Source: Cryobacterium sp. Y50
GTDB taxonomy: Bacteria; Actinomycetota; Actinomycetes; Actinomycetales; Microbacteriaceae
Direction of reading: 5' to 3'
Assembly (NCBI RefSeq): GCF_002929805.1
Contig: NZ_PJJM01000095.1
Span: 4,900 to 68,899 of the forward strand
DNA length: 64,000 nucleotides
Of the stretch, positions 17,629 to 26,450 are shown one piece after another; position 1 is the stretch's first letter; each line of letters opens with the position of its first letter. Below the pieces are notes generated by a model. It did no database searches and was not told where the DNA came from. It saw nothing but the letters and a program-made list of their open reading frames with translations. Both the position numbers and the translations under genes were made by a program.

Positions 17629-18287
17629 TGGGCGCCGAACTGAACGCCGAGTGGCCGCACCTGTTTCATCCGGGCTCGGTCGGCGCACCTGTGCTGCTGA
17701 TGCTGCACGGAACCGGCGGTGATGAGCAGCAGATCAGTGCACTGGCCGGAGCGATCGACCCGAACGCCGCAGTGCTCGCGCCGCGAGGTCGAGTGACGGA
17801 GAGCGGCATGAACCGCTGGTTCCGCCGCTTGTCGGAGGGTGTCTTCGACACCGACGATGTGGCTCGGCGAGCTGATGACCTCGCCGGGTTCCTGGTCTGG
17901 GCGCGCAATCACTACGACCTGGGGGATCGCCCGCTCGTCGCTGTGGGATTCTCGAACGGCGCCGACATCGCCCTTGCCACGGCGCTGCTGCACCCCGAGG
18001 TGCTGTCGCGGGTCATCGCGTTCTCCGGGATGCATCCGCTCGACGCGTCTGAGCTCGACGGTGCTGAGCTCAGCGCACGGGTCGCGGCCAGCGACCTGGC
18101 GGCATCCACTGTGCTGCTGCTGAATGGTGAGAGTGATCCGATGGCACCGCTGGCGAGTGTGCAGAAGCTCGTCGTTCTGCTCAAGCAGCGCGGAGCGAAG
18201 GTGCTGCAGAAGCTGCGCCCCGGTGGCCACGGCATAGCCGAAACGGATGTCGCCGCCGCAGCGGCCTGGCTGTCGGGTCATTCGTAG
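17628..18287 (+). CDS. Alpha/beta hydrolase (carboxylesterase/phospholipase family, MhqD-like)
   Basis: The 219-residue protein has the small carboxylesterase fold: LLMLHGTGGDE (oxyanion loop), the nucleophile elbow GFSNGAD with catalytic Ser, the acid in LLNGESDPMAP and the His in GGHGIAETD. The start is GTG 17628, which overlaps the TAG of the dioxygenase gene (TAGTG). In Bacillus the MhqD hydrolase is co-expressed with ring-cleaving dioxygenases against quinones and azo compounds. The same pairing suggests a shared detoxification role here. A strong terminator follows at once. Confidence 0.87.
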   Translation: MGAELNAEWPHLFHPGSVGAPVLLMLHGTGGDEQQISALAGAIDPNAAVLAPRGRVTESGMNRWFRRLSEGVFDTDDVARRADDLAGFLVWARNHYDLGDRPLVAVGFSNGADIALATALLHPEVLSRVIAFSGMHPLDASELDGAELSARVAASDLAASTVLLLNGESDPMAPLASVQKLVVLLKQRGAKVLQKLRPGGHGIAETDVAAAAAWLSGHS

Positions 18288-18307
18288 CTGGTCGCAAGAA
18301 TGGAAAG

Positions 18308-18341
18308 GTTCCCGATTGACGCGTGTCAATCGGGAACTTTT
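18308..18341 (+). terminator. Rho-independent terminator
   Basis: GTTCCCGATTGAC (18308-18320) pairs perfectly with GTCAATCGGGAAC (18325-18337) around a GCGT loop, followed by TTTT. It ends the dioxygenase-hydrolase operon and lies just before the convergent yrdB gene. Confidence 0.92.
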
Positions 18342-18358
18342 GCGTTATCGGTGGGCGG

Positions 18359-18715
18359 CTAGCGGAGTTCTTTGCGACCGGAGATGACGCCGCTGACCGT
18401 GGCGACGACGGCAAAGAACACCGTGATGATCGGTAAACTGAGGTCCCACCAGGCAATCGCGGCCGCACCGAAAATAGCGATTTCGATGAAGGCCTTGCCG
18501 AAAGGGTCGAGCTGGAAGACTGCTTTGGGGGAGCGGAACAGGCCCCAGACCAGAATGGCGAAGGCGGGGGCCGCGAGGCCGACCAACACACCGGGCCACG
18601 GGAGAGGCCAGGCCATGAAACCCCAGATTCCGAGGCTGACGAAGGCGAAGAGTTCGAGCACGAACCGGAGCATGTCGTTGGGGCCGATTTTCGGCAGGTC
18701 GCGCGTATCTGTCAC
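18359..18715 (-). CDS. YrdB family protein (DUF2568)
   Basis: The 118-residue integral membrane protein has about four hydrophobic segments and the DUF2568 N-terminal pattern NDMLRFVLELFAFVSLGIWG, then PAFAILVWGLFRSPKA. Function of the family is unknown. It is convergent with the hydrolase gene and lies downstream of purU on the same strand, with about 75 bp between. Start at ATG 18715, consistent with family length. Confidence 0.8.
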   Translation of the reverse strand: MTDTRDLPKIGPNDMLRFVLELFAFVSLGIWGFMAWPLPWPGVLVGLAAPAFAILVWGLFRSPKAVFQLDPFGKAFIEIAIFGAAAIAWWDLSLPIITVFFAVVATVSGVISGRKELR

Positions 18716-18792
18716 TCGCTAATCCTACCGATCCATGGTGCCCCTGCTTTCCGGGCACGGTCCCGTAAGGTGAACCCGAAACCAGAGGCGCG

Positions 18793-19653
18793 CTACTTGA
18801 AGATGATCGTGCGGGCGCCGTCGAGCAGCACCCGGTTCTCGGCGAACCACTTCACCGCCTGGGTCAGCGTGCGGCTCTCCTCGTCCTGCCCGATCGACAC
18901 CAACTCGGCTGGCGTACGCGAGTGATCGACCCGCACCACGTTCTGTTCGATGATCGGCCCCTCGTCGAGGTTTCCGGTCACGAAGTGCGCGGTCGCGCCG
19001 ATGAGCTTCACTCCCCGCGCGTGCGCCTGGCGGTAGGGGTTGGCACCCTTGAACCCCGGCAGAAATGAGTGGTGAATATTGATGGCGCGCCCGTTGAGCC
19101 GCTCGCAGAGCTCCGGCGAGAGGATCTGCATGTAGCGGGCGAGCACGACGAGTTCGATATCGAGCTCGTCGACCGCCTCGATGATGCGAGTTTCGAAGGC
19201 GGCCTTGCTCGCGGCATCCGTTATCGGCAGCGATTCGAACGGCACACCATAGAATCCGACCAGGTCGCGCAGCGTGCCGTGATTGCTCAACACGAGCGGA
19301 ATTTCCACCGGAATCTGCCCGCCGCGCTGGCGGAACAACAGGTCGTTGACGCAGTGCCCGGCCGAGGACGCGAGCACGAGTGTGCGCAGCGGACGCCCGA
19401 CGACATCGATGACCGAGGCCATCGCGTAGCGCTCGATCACCGGTGCGAGTGCCGCCTCGAGTTCGGGCTGGGTGGCCGGTGACTGCACCTGCAGCCGCAT
19501 GAAAAACCGTCCGGTATCGTCGCTGGAGAACTGCTGGCTTTCCGAGATGTTGCCATGCGCCTGCACGATTGCGCCACTGACGGCGTGCACGATGCCGGGC
19601 TGGTCGGCACAGACCAGCGTGATTACCCAGTGGTGCGGGGTCGAAGAAGTCAT
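18793..19653 (-). CDS. purU: Formyltetrahydrofolate deformylase
   Basis: PurU hydrolyses 10-formyl-THF to formate and THF, balancing one-carbon pools and feeding PurT-type purine synthesis. The 286-residue protein has an N-terminal ACT domain (about 9-80, LVCADQPGIVHAVSGAI) and a formyltransferase-like domain with the catalytic Asn192-x-His194 (INIHHSFLPGFKGANPY) and Asp230 (GNLDEGPII). Length and order fit the family. It is separate from the glyA-folD one-carbon genes further along the window. Confidence 0.93.
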   Translation of the reverse strand: MTSSTPHHWVITLVCADQPGIVHAVSGAIVQAHGNISESQQFSSDDTGRFFMRLQVQSPATQPELEAALAPVIERYAMASVIDVVGRPLRTLVLASSAGHCVNDLLFRQRGGQIPVEIPLVLSNHGTLRDLVGFYGVPFESLPITDAASKAAFETRIIEAVDELDIELVVLARYMQILSPELCERLNGRAINIHHSFLPGFKGANPYRQAHARGVKLIGATAHFVTGNLDEGPIIEQNVVRVDHSRTPAELVSIGQDEESRTLTQAVKWFAENRVLLDGARTIIFK

Positions 19654-19806
19654 TGACTCAGAATACCCGGCACGAGAGCGGATGCCGCGGCTCGCTCACC
19701 TTGCCGCCGCATTGGGTTTGGGTAGACTACGTGGTGGTCGCACTGAACAAGTCGGCCCCGGGCGCGCACGTCGGCGCGCAGTCGAGTAGCTTCGGCCTCG
19801 GTGTGA

Positions 19807-21117
19807 ATGGTTCCACCGGTCGACCTCGTCTCCCCAGCTTCGAATGCAGTCATGACCAACACCGCCAGTATTTTCTTGCCCACCGGGTCGAACCCGGTCA
19901 TTGCCCCCACCCGCTCCGGCCGGGTCGACCCTCCCTTCCCGTGGGTCGGGTTGATCACCCTGTCTGCCGCAGTGTTCCTCTCGGTCACCAGCGAAATGTT
20001 GCCGACCGGCCTGCTCCCCGAAATGAGCCGTAGCCTGAATGTTGCGCAGTCGCAGATCGGCCTCCTGGTGTCGTGGTTCGCGTTCACGGTTGTGCTCACG
20101 AGCGCACCGGTCGCCATCTGGACCCGACGATTCCCGCGGCACGACCTGATCATCGTCGTGCTGGTGATCTTCGCGGTGAGCAATATTCTCACCGCCATCG
20201 CACCGACCTACGAGTTCGTCGTCGCGGCGCGGGTGCTCGGCGGCGTCGCCCACGGCCTGTTCTGGTCGGTGGTTGGTGCCTACGCCGGGCACCTCGTGCC
20301 TAAAGCGCAGATCGGTCGCGCCGTCTCCATCACGGTCGCTGGCGGCACGCTCGCCTTCGTCTTCGGTGTGCCGCTCGGCACGGCGGGCGGCCACCTGGTC
20401 GGCTGGCGGCTCTCCTTCGTTGTCCTCGCCGGGCTGATGCTCGTCGGCGCGGTCCTGGTCTGGAAATTTCTACCACCGGTGGCGCGGTATTCAACCGGCG
20501 CACCGGCATCCACTGCGAAGAAGTCGGCCACGAAAACTTCGCGCGACGCCACGGTGCCTGCGGTGGTGCTGATCTGCATCATCACCGGCATCACCATGAT
20601 CGGCCACTACAGCTTCTACACCTACATCGCGCCGTTCCTGCTCGATGGGCTCGGCGTCGACCTCGGTTTCGTGGCCCCGCTGCTCTTCGCCTACGGCGTC
20701 GCCGGCGCAATCGGACTGCTGCTGGTCGGCACTGTTTTCGGCCCGCGCCCGAGCCTTGGTCTGATCCTGGGCCTGGCCATGAGCGCCCTTAGCGTGAGTA
20801 TCCTGGCGATGTTCACGGCAACCCTTCCCCTCGCGATCGCCGCGTTCGTGCTTTGGGGAATGGCGTTCGGTATGCTCCCCCCGCTCATGCAGACCCGGAT
20901 GTTGCACGTCGCATCCCCCGAAATCCGCGATACTGCAAGTGCCTTCTACACGACCGCTTTCAACGCTGGAATTGGCGGTGGTGCACTACTTGGAGCGTTG
21001 CTGATCGAGAGCGTCGGCCTCGAACTGGTGCCGATCATCTATGTAGGACTGCTGGTTGTCGCCCTCGCGCTGGTGATCGTCACCGACCGCATGACCCAGC
21101 GCCGCGCCCGCGCCTGA
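19807..21117 (+). CDS. Major facilitator superfamily transporter (AraJ/PbuE-like)
   Basis: The protein has 436 residues from ATG 19807; a second ATG at 19852 (421 residues) is equally possible, as neither has a clear ribosome site. Twelve hydrophobic segments, the opening SVTSEMLPTGLLPEMSRSLN and the motif ARVLGGVAHGLFWSVVGAY match the DHA1-type group that includes AraJ, PbuE and sugar/purine efflux proteins. A charged loop (AKKSATKTSRDA) separates the two halves. The substrate is unknown. It is divergent from purU and convergent with the amino-acid permease. Confidence 0.88.
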   Translation: MVPPVDLVSPASNAVMTNTASIFLPTGSNPVIAPTRSGRVDPPFPWVGLITLSAAVFLSVTSEMLPTGLLPEMSRSLNVAQSQIGLLVSWFAFTVVLTSAPVAIWTRRFPRHDLIIVVLVIFAVSNILTAIAPTYEFVVAARVLGGVAHGLFWSVVGAYAGHLVPKAQIGRAVSITVAGGTLAFVFGVPLGTAGGHLVGWRLSFVVLAGLMLVGAVLVWKFLPPVARYSTGAPASTAKKSATKTSRDATVPAVVLICIITGITMIGHYSFYTYIAPFLLDGLGVDLGFVAPLLFAYGVAGAIGLLLVGTVFGPRPSLGLILGLAMSALSVSILAMFTATLPLAIAAFVLWGMAFGMLPPLMQTRMLHVASPEIRDTASAFYTTAFNAGIGGGALLGALLIESVGLELVPIIYVGLLVVALALVIVTDRMTQRRARA

Positions 21118-21143
21118 GCGCTTAACCGTCAGACTCCATGCAG

Positions 21144-22832
21144 CTAGTTGTGCGGATGGTCGGAGAGCGGACGGTTGGCGACGACGGGTACGCGGCCGGT
21201 GAAGCCGTCGCGGGCGGCCGCGATCTCGATAATGCGGCTACGGCAGGCATACCACCCGACCATGAGCCCCGGAATAATGAGCACGAGCGAGCCGATCGTG
21301 AGCGTACCGACCGGCCAGTCGAACGCCATCAGCACGAGCACACCGACCAGGAACACGAGCGTGACATAGCCGGAGTACGGCGCCCACGGCATGCGGAAAA
21401 CCGGACGCACCAGGATGCCCCGCTTGGCCCAGGCCTGCAGCCGCAGCTGGCAGAGCACGATCATTCCCCAGGCGCTGACGATGCCGATCGCGGCCATGTT
21501 CAGCACGATCTCGAAAGCCTCATCGGGCACGATGGCGTTGAGCGCCACACCGAGCAGCGTCACGACCCCGGTCAGCAGGATGCCGCCGAACGGCACCCCG
21601 GTGCGGCTGATCCTGCCCGCGAAGCGCGGCGCTGATCCGGCAAGGGACATCGACCGAAGTATGCGTCCGGTGGAATATAACCCGGCGTTGAGCGACGACA
21701 GCGCCGCAGTGAGCACGACGAGGTTCATGATCACGTCAACACCGTCGACCCCGATCGTACCGAAAAACGTGACGAAGGGGCTCTCGCCGGCCTGGTAGGC
21801 CGTATACGGCAGCAACAGTGAGAGCAGCAGAATCGATCCGACGTAGAACACGGCGATGCGAATGATGACCGTATTGATCGCCTTCGGCATGACCTTCTCG
21901 GGATTCTTCGTCTCGCCAGCGGTGGTGCCGACGAGTTCGATTGAGGCGTACGCGAACACCACGCCCTGCACGACCAAAACGGATGCGATCAGCCCGTTCG
22001 GCAACCAGCCTCCGTTTTCGCCGATCAGCGCAAAGCCGGCCGTGGCCCCGTCGAGGGGAGTGCCGAAGATCACCATCCAGGTTCCGACGAGGAGAAAGGC
22101 CACGATCGCGAGCACCTTGATCAGCGCGAACCAGAATTCCATCTCGCCGAAAACCTTGACCGAGAGCAGGTTGAGGAACATGACCAGCGCGAGCGCGGCG
22201 AGGGCGTACAGCCACTGCGGCACCGCACCGAACGGTGCCCAGTAGGTCGCGAAGAAGTTCATGTACAACGCGACAGCGGTCACGTCGACGATCGCCGTCA
22301 TGGCCCAGTTGAGCCAGTACAACCAGCCAGTCACGAAGGCCGTCTTCTCGCCGAAGAATTCGCGCGCGTACGACACGAAGGAGCCGGAGCTCGGGCGGTG
22401 CAGCACCAGTTCGCCGAGTGCTCGCAGAATGAGAAAAGCGAAGAAGCCGCAGATTGCATAGATGAACACCAGGGCGGGACCTGCGCTGGCAAGGCGTCCG
22501 CCCGCACCGAGGAACAATCCGGTGCCGATGGCACCGCCAATGGCGATCATCTGCACGTGGCGAGACTTGAGTCCCTTATGCAGGGCGTCATCCTCGTGAA
22601 CGCCCAAAGCGTCTTCGATGTGCTCGAACGGCGTCTCCTCCGACGGGTTCGCGTGGTCGTGGTGACCGTGCGGTTCCGAGGACGAGGAGTTCGGTGCGGG
22701 CGTGGGGAAGGGCTGCTGGCCGCGGGTGGGGCTCAAAACGAAACTCGATTTCGCTGGCCGGTCACGCAGAAAGCTTCGTGGCACGGGAAATGGCCGGAAA
22801 CTGTACACTCGCGCGCTTCTGGCGGCGGGCAA
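21144..22832 (-). CDS. Amino acid permease (APC superfamily)
   Basis: The protein has the AAT/APC signatures: [20 protein letters not shown] (first helix), a Glu-containing helix 3 region ([20 protein letters not shown]), [19 protein letters not shown], and about 12 helices in all. It resembles asparagine/GABA/D-serine permeases. The long N-terminus from GTG 22832 (562 residues) is uncertain: the family domain begins only near residue 85, and a TTG within the first 33 codons could be the real start. A His/Glu-rich stretch ([19 protein letters not shown]) precedes the first helix. Confidence 0.85.
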   Translation of the reverse strand: MPAARSARVYSFRPFPVPRSFLRDRPAKSSFVLSPTRGQQPFPTPAPNSSSSEPHGHHDHANPSEETPFEHIEDALGVHEDDALHKGLKSRHVQMIAIGGAIGTGLFLGAGGRLASAGPALVFIYAICGFFAFLILRALGELVLHRPSSGSFVSYAREFFGEKTAFVTGWLYWLNWAMTAIVDVTAVALYMNFFATYWAPFGAVPQWLYALAALALVMFLNLLSVKVFGEMEFWFALIKVLAIVAFLLVGTWMVIFGTPLDGATAGFALIGENGGWLPNGLIASVLVVQGVVFAYASIELVGTTAGETKNPEKVMPKAINTVIIRIAVFYVGSILLLSLLLPYTAYQAGESPFVTFFGTIGVDGVDVIMNLVVLTAALSSLNAGLYSTGRILRSMSLAGSAPRFAGRISRTGVPFGGILLTGVVTLLGVALNAIVPDEAFEIVLNMAAIGIVSAWGMIVLCQLRLQAWAKRGILVRPVFRMPWAPYSGYVTLVFLVGVLVLMAFDWPVGTLTIGSLVLIIPGLMVGWYACRSRIIEIAAARDGFTGRVPVVANRPLSDHPHN

Positions 22833-22977
22833 CGTCGACCGGGGGGATAGCGCAACCCTACCCCGCGGTCCCGCGCGCTCGGCCGCAGGATACTCCTGAG
22901 CGACAGCCCGTCAGGGTGACACCTGTCGGCGGGTAAACTAGACCCCCACACCCCGACCTGACAAGCCTGGAGGCCGC

Positions 22978-25929
22978 ATGATTCAATTCCTCCTCGCGTT
23001 TGTCGTTCTTTCGGTGCTCACGCCGTGGCTCACCCGGCACCTCGGTACCCGCGTCTTCTACCTCATCGCCCTGCTGCCGGCCGGAGCGTTCGCGTACACG
23101 CTCACCCAGACCGCCACGGTCACCGCCGGCGGGGCCGTGACCCAGTCGATCCCATGGATTCCGCAGCTCGGCATCAGCCTCTCTTTTCGGGTCGATACCC
23201 TGGCCTGGCTGCTCGCCCTCGTGGTCACCGGCGTCGGTGCCCTCGTGCTGGTCTATTGCGCGCGTTACTTCACCGACGACGAACCGAGTCTCGGCCGGTT
23301 CGCCGCGCTGCTGCTGGCCTTCGCCGGCACCATGTACGGCCTGGTCACCGCAGATGATCTGGTGATCATGTTCATGTTCTGGGAGATCACCAGCGTGCTC
23401 TCCTACCTGCTGATCGGGCATTACACCCATAAACGGGAGAGTCGCGGCGCCGCCCTGCAAGCCCTGATCGTGACGACCTTCGGCGGCCTGGTCATGCTCG
23501 TGGGCGTCGTGATGATCTCGGTCGCTTCCGGCACCACGAGCCTGGCTTACATCGTGGCCAACCCGGTGACCAGCACGATGGGCAGCTGGGCGATTCTGCT
23601 CATCCTGATCGGGGCGCTCTCCAAGAGTGCACTCGTGCCGTTCCACTTCTGGCTGCCCGCCGCGATGGCCGCGCCCACCCCGGTCAGCGCCTATCTGCAC
23701 GCCGCCGCCATGGTCAAGGCCGGCATCTATATCGTCGCCCGGCTCGCTCCCGGCTACGCCGACAGCGACGGCTGGCTACCGGTGCTCGTCACCCTGGGCG
23801 TCTGGACCATGGTGGTCGGGGCCTGGCGCGCGCTGCGTCAGTACGACCTCAAGCTGCTGCTCGCCTACGGCACGGTCAGCCAGCTCGGCTTTCTCATGAT
23901 CGCGATCGGATTCAATACCCGCGACACCGCACTCGCCGGGGCCGCCTTGCTGCTCGCGCACGCCCTCTACAAGGCCACCCTCTTTCTCGTCGTCGGCGTT
24001 ATCGACCACCGCGCCGGCACCCGGGACTGGCGCAAACTCAGTGGTGTCGGCCACAGCGCCCCGACGCTCGCGGTGATTGCGCTCGTCGCCGTCGCGTCAA
24101 TGGCCGGGCTGCCCCCGCTGTTCGGTTTCGTCGCCAAGGAAGCCGTGTTCACCTCGCTGCTCGACGCCGGCGTCGGGGGATCCGGCTGGGGCTACGCGGC
24201 CCTGATCGGCACGGCCGTTGGATCCGTGCTGACGGTGGCTTACAGCATCCGTTTCTTCTGGGGTGCGTTTGGAACGCGCAAGAAACAGCCGAACACTGTG
24301 CTGCACGCGAGCCCTTGGGACACCCTGCTCGCGCCCGGCGTGCTCACCGTCGCGACGATCGGCCTCGGCCTGTTCGCCTCGCTGCTCGACCCGCTGCTCA
24401 CGCCCTACGCCGACACCGTGCCGGGCGCGGGCAGCGTCACCGAGCCGCCCTACCATCTCGCGCTTTGGCACGGGTTTGAACCGGCCCTGTACCTGAGCGC
24501 CGTCGTTCTGCTGCTCGGTGCGCTGCTGTTCCGGGCGCGCCGGGGAGTGTCGAAATTGCAGGCGAAGGTGCCCGACTACATCGACGCCGGCCGCGGCTAC
24601 GGCAAAGCCATCCGCGGCGTGGATCGCGTCGCCGCCCGGGTCACCCACTTCGCCCAGCAGGGCGGGCTGCCGCAGTATCTCGGTACGATTCTCAGCGTGT
24701 TCGTGGTCGCCCTCGGCTTCGCGGCGTTCGTCAACCGCACCTGGCCCGGAACGATCGTGCTCTGGGACTACCCCGGCCAGGTATTGATTGCCCTGATCAT
24801 GTCCATTTGCGCGGTGATGGCGGCTCGGGTCGGGCAGCGGATGACCGCGGTCATTCTCGCCGGCGTCACCGGCTACGGCCTCGTCGCCCTGTTCGCCTTT
24901 CATGGAGCGCCCGACCTCGCTCTCACCCAAGCCTTGGTCGAATCGATCACGCTCGTGATCTTCGTGCTCGTGCTGCGCCGCCTACCGGCGAACATCGCCC
25001 AGCACAACAAACCGGTGCGCCGCAAACGCCGCCTGCTGATCGGCAGCCTAGTCGGCCTGGTCATGGGCACGATCGGTTTCATCGCGCTCGGCGCCCGCGA
25101 CTTTGCGAGCATCGCCGGCGCACTGCCGCGCCTCTCGGTCGACGATGGGCACGGTGACAATATCGTCAACGTGATGCTCGTCGACATTCGCGCCTGGGAC
25201 ACCATGGGCGAGGTGTCCGTGCTCATCGTCGTCGCGACCGGCGTCGCGAGCCTGCTGTTCGTCTCCGGCCGGAACTCGGTCGTGCCGCGCCTGAAGGAAT
25301 CCCGCAGCCTGCGCTCGGGCGCCAACCGACGCCGCGTCGTGGCCGACCCGGAGCTGTCCAGCGACGGGCATGCCGTCACCCGGCAGGCGTTCCTGCTTGC
25401 TGGGCGCAAGAACGACCCGCGCAACCGGTCGATCCTGATCGAAGTGCTCGTGCGGTTGCTGTTCCATCCGGCCATGATCGTGTCGATCTACCTGCTCTTC
25501 GCCGGCCACAACCTGCCCGGCGGCGGTTTCGCCGGCGGGCTGCTCGCGGGCCTTGCCCTCGTGGCCCGCTACCTTGCCGGGGGGCGCTACGAACTCAGCG
25601 AAGCCGCCCCGATCGACCCGGGCAAGATTCTCGGGCTCGGCGTCATCCTCGCCGTGGGCATGGCCGTCGTCTCGCTGTTCTTCGACGGAATCCCGCTTGA
25701 ATCGGCCTACTTCACCGCCACGGTGCCCGTTCTCGGCGACCTGTCGTTTGGCACCTCGACCATCTTCGACATCGGCGTCTACCTCGTCGTTATCGGCCTC
25801 ACCTACGACATCTTGCGCAGTCTCGGCAGTGAGATCGATCGGCAGAGTGAGAATGACGAGATCGGGCCGCGGCCGCACACCGCTCTCGAGGCCGCATCCA
25901 CGGCAACTCCCAAGGAGGTCGTCCGATGA
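22978..25929 (+). CDS. mrpA: Na+/H+ antiporter subunit A (MrpA, with fused MrpB-like domain)
   Basis: The largest subunit of the Mrp secondary Na+/H+ antiporter, a membrane complex related to respiratory complex I. The 983 residues show the ND5-like antiporter core, including LSKSALVPFHFWLPAAMAAP and YLHAAAMVKAGIYI (residues about 210-260), then DUF4040-like helices. An MnhB-type C-terminal domain follows (about 815-965, GHNLPGGGFAGGLLAGLAL). No separate mrpB follows, which fits this fusion. A GGAGG ribosome site precedes ATG 22978. It is first of six genes, each overlapping the next by 4 bp. Role: pH and sodium homeostasis. Confidence 0.95.
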   Translation: MIQFLLAFVVLSVLTPWLTRHLGTRVFYLIALLPAGAFAYTLTQTATVTAGGAVTQSIPWIPQLGISLSFRVDTLAWLLALVVTGVGALVLVYCARYFTDDEPSLGRFAALLLAFAGTMYGLVTADDLVIMFMFWEITSVLSYLLIGHYTHKRESRGAALQALIVTTFGGLVMLVGVVMISVASGTTSLAYIVANPVTSTMGSWAILLILIGALSKSALVPFHFWLPAAMAAPTPVSAYLHAAAMVKAGIYIVARLAPGYADSDGWLPVLVTLGVWTMVVGAWRALRQYDLKLLLAYGTVSQLGFLMIAIGFNTRDTALAGAALLLAHALYKATLFLVVGVIDHRAGTRDWRKLSGVGHSAPTLAVIALVAVASMAGLPPLFGFVAKEAVFTSLLDAGVGGSGWGYAALIGTAVGSVLTVAYSIRFFWGAFGTRKKQPNTVLHASPWDTLLAPGVLTVATIGLGLFASLLDPLLTPYADTVPGAGSVTEPPYHLALWHGFEPALYLSAVVLLLGALLFRARRGVSKLQAKVPDYIDAGRGYGKAIRGVDRVAARVTHFAQQGGLPQYLGTILSVFVVALGFAAFVNRTWPGTIVLWDYPGQVLIALIMSICAVMAARVGQRMTAVILAGVTGYGLVALFAFHGAPDLALTQALVESITLVIFVLVLRRLPANIAQHNKPVRRKRRLLIGSLVGLVMGTIGFIALGARDFASIAGALPRLSVDDGHGDNIVNVMLVDIRAWDTMGEVSVLIVVATGVASLLFVSGRNSVVPRLKESRSLRSGANRRRVVADPELSSDGHAVTRQAFLLAGRKNDPRNRSILIEVLVRLLFHPAMIVSIYLLFAGHNLPGGGFAGGLLAGLALVARYLAGGRYELSEAAPIDPGKILGLGVILAVGMAVVSLFFDGIPLESAYFTATVPVLGDLSFGTSTIFDIGVYLVVIGLTYDILRSLGSEIDRQSENDEIGPRPHTALEAASTATPKEVVR

Positions 25930-26450
25930 GCGCCTCCCTCACCCTCGTCATCGTCATGGCTGTTATGTACGCGGCCGGCGTCTACGTGATGCTCGAACGC
26001 AGCCTGACCCGGGTGCTGATCGGCTTTCTGCTGGTCGGCAACGCCACCAACCTGCTCATTTTCATCATGAGCGGACGCCCCGGCAGCTCGCCGATCGTCA
26101 CCGGCACGAGCGTTCAGGACATGGTCGACCCGATTCCGCAGGTGCTCATGCTCACCGCGATCGTGATCAACTTCGGCATCACCGCGCTGCTGCTCGCCCT
26201 CATCTACCGGTCCTGGTGGCTGGCCCAGCTCGGCGACGAGGGCGACACCCTCACCGATGAGCACGCCACCGAAAGCGCAGGCGACGCCGACGCCACCTTC
26301 CGTTCCTCCTCCGACGATGACGACGCGATTGCCGAGTCCATCGACGAGTTTGAGCGCGGCGACGGCGCCACCAGTGATGAAGACACGTCGAAAACGGATG
26401 CTGCCGGCCGCGCCGGCGCATCCGCTTCAGATGAGAGGAACGCGCGATGA
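25926..26450 (+). CDS. mrpC: Na+/H+ antiporter subunit C (MrpC, NuoK-like)
   Basis: The 174-residue protein has three membrane helices of the NuoK/MnhC type: YAAGVYVMLERSLTRVLIGF, GNATNLLIFIMSG, and PIPQVLMLTAIVINFGITAL. It is followed by an unusually long acidic cytoplasmic tail (about residues 105-174, rich in Asp, Glu, Ala, Ser). ATG 25926 overlaps the mrpA stop by 4 bp. The end of the tail is encoded by a strong inverted repeat (26395-26424) just before the mrpD start. Confidence 0.94.
   Translation: MSASLTLVIVMAVMYAAGVYVMLERSLTRVLIGFLLVGNATNLLIFIMSGRPGSSPIVTGTSVQDMVDPIPQVLMLTAIVINFGITALLLALIYRSWWLAQLGDEGDTLTDEHATESAGDADATFRSSSDDDDAIAESIDEFERGDGATSDEDTSKTDAAGRAGASASDERNAR
26395..26424 (+). 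promoter_or_regulatory. Intra-operon hairpin at the mrpC-mrpD junction
   Basis: CGGATGC-TG-CCGGC (26395-26408) pairs with GCCGG-C-GCATCCG (26412-26424) around a 3-nt loop, inside the last codons of mrpC and 22 bp before the mrpD ATG. It could slow ribosomes, tune coupling or stabilise an mRNA end. That role is inference; only the pairing is seen. Confidence 0.5.
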
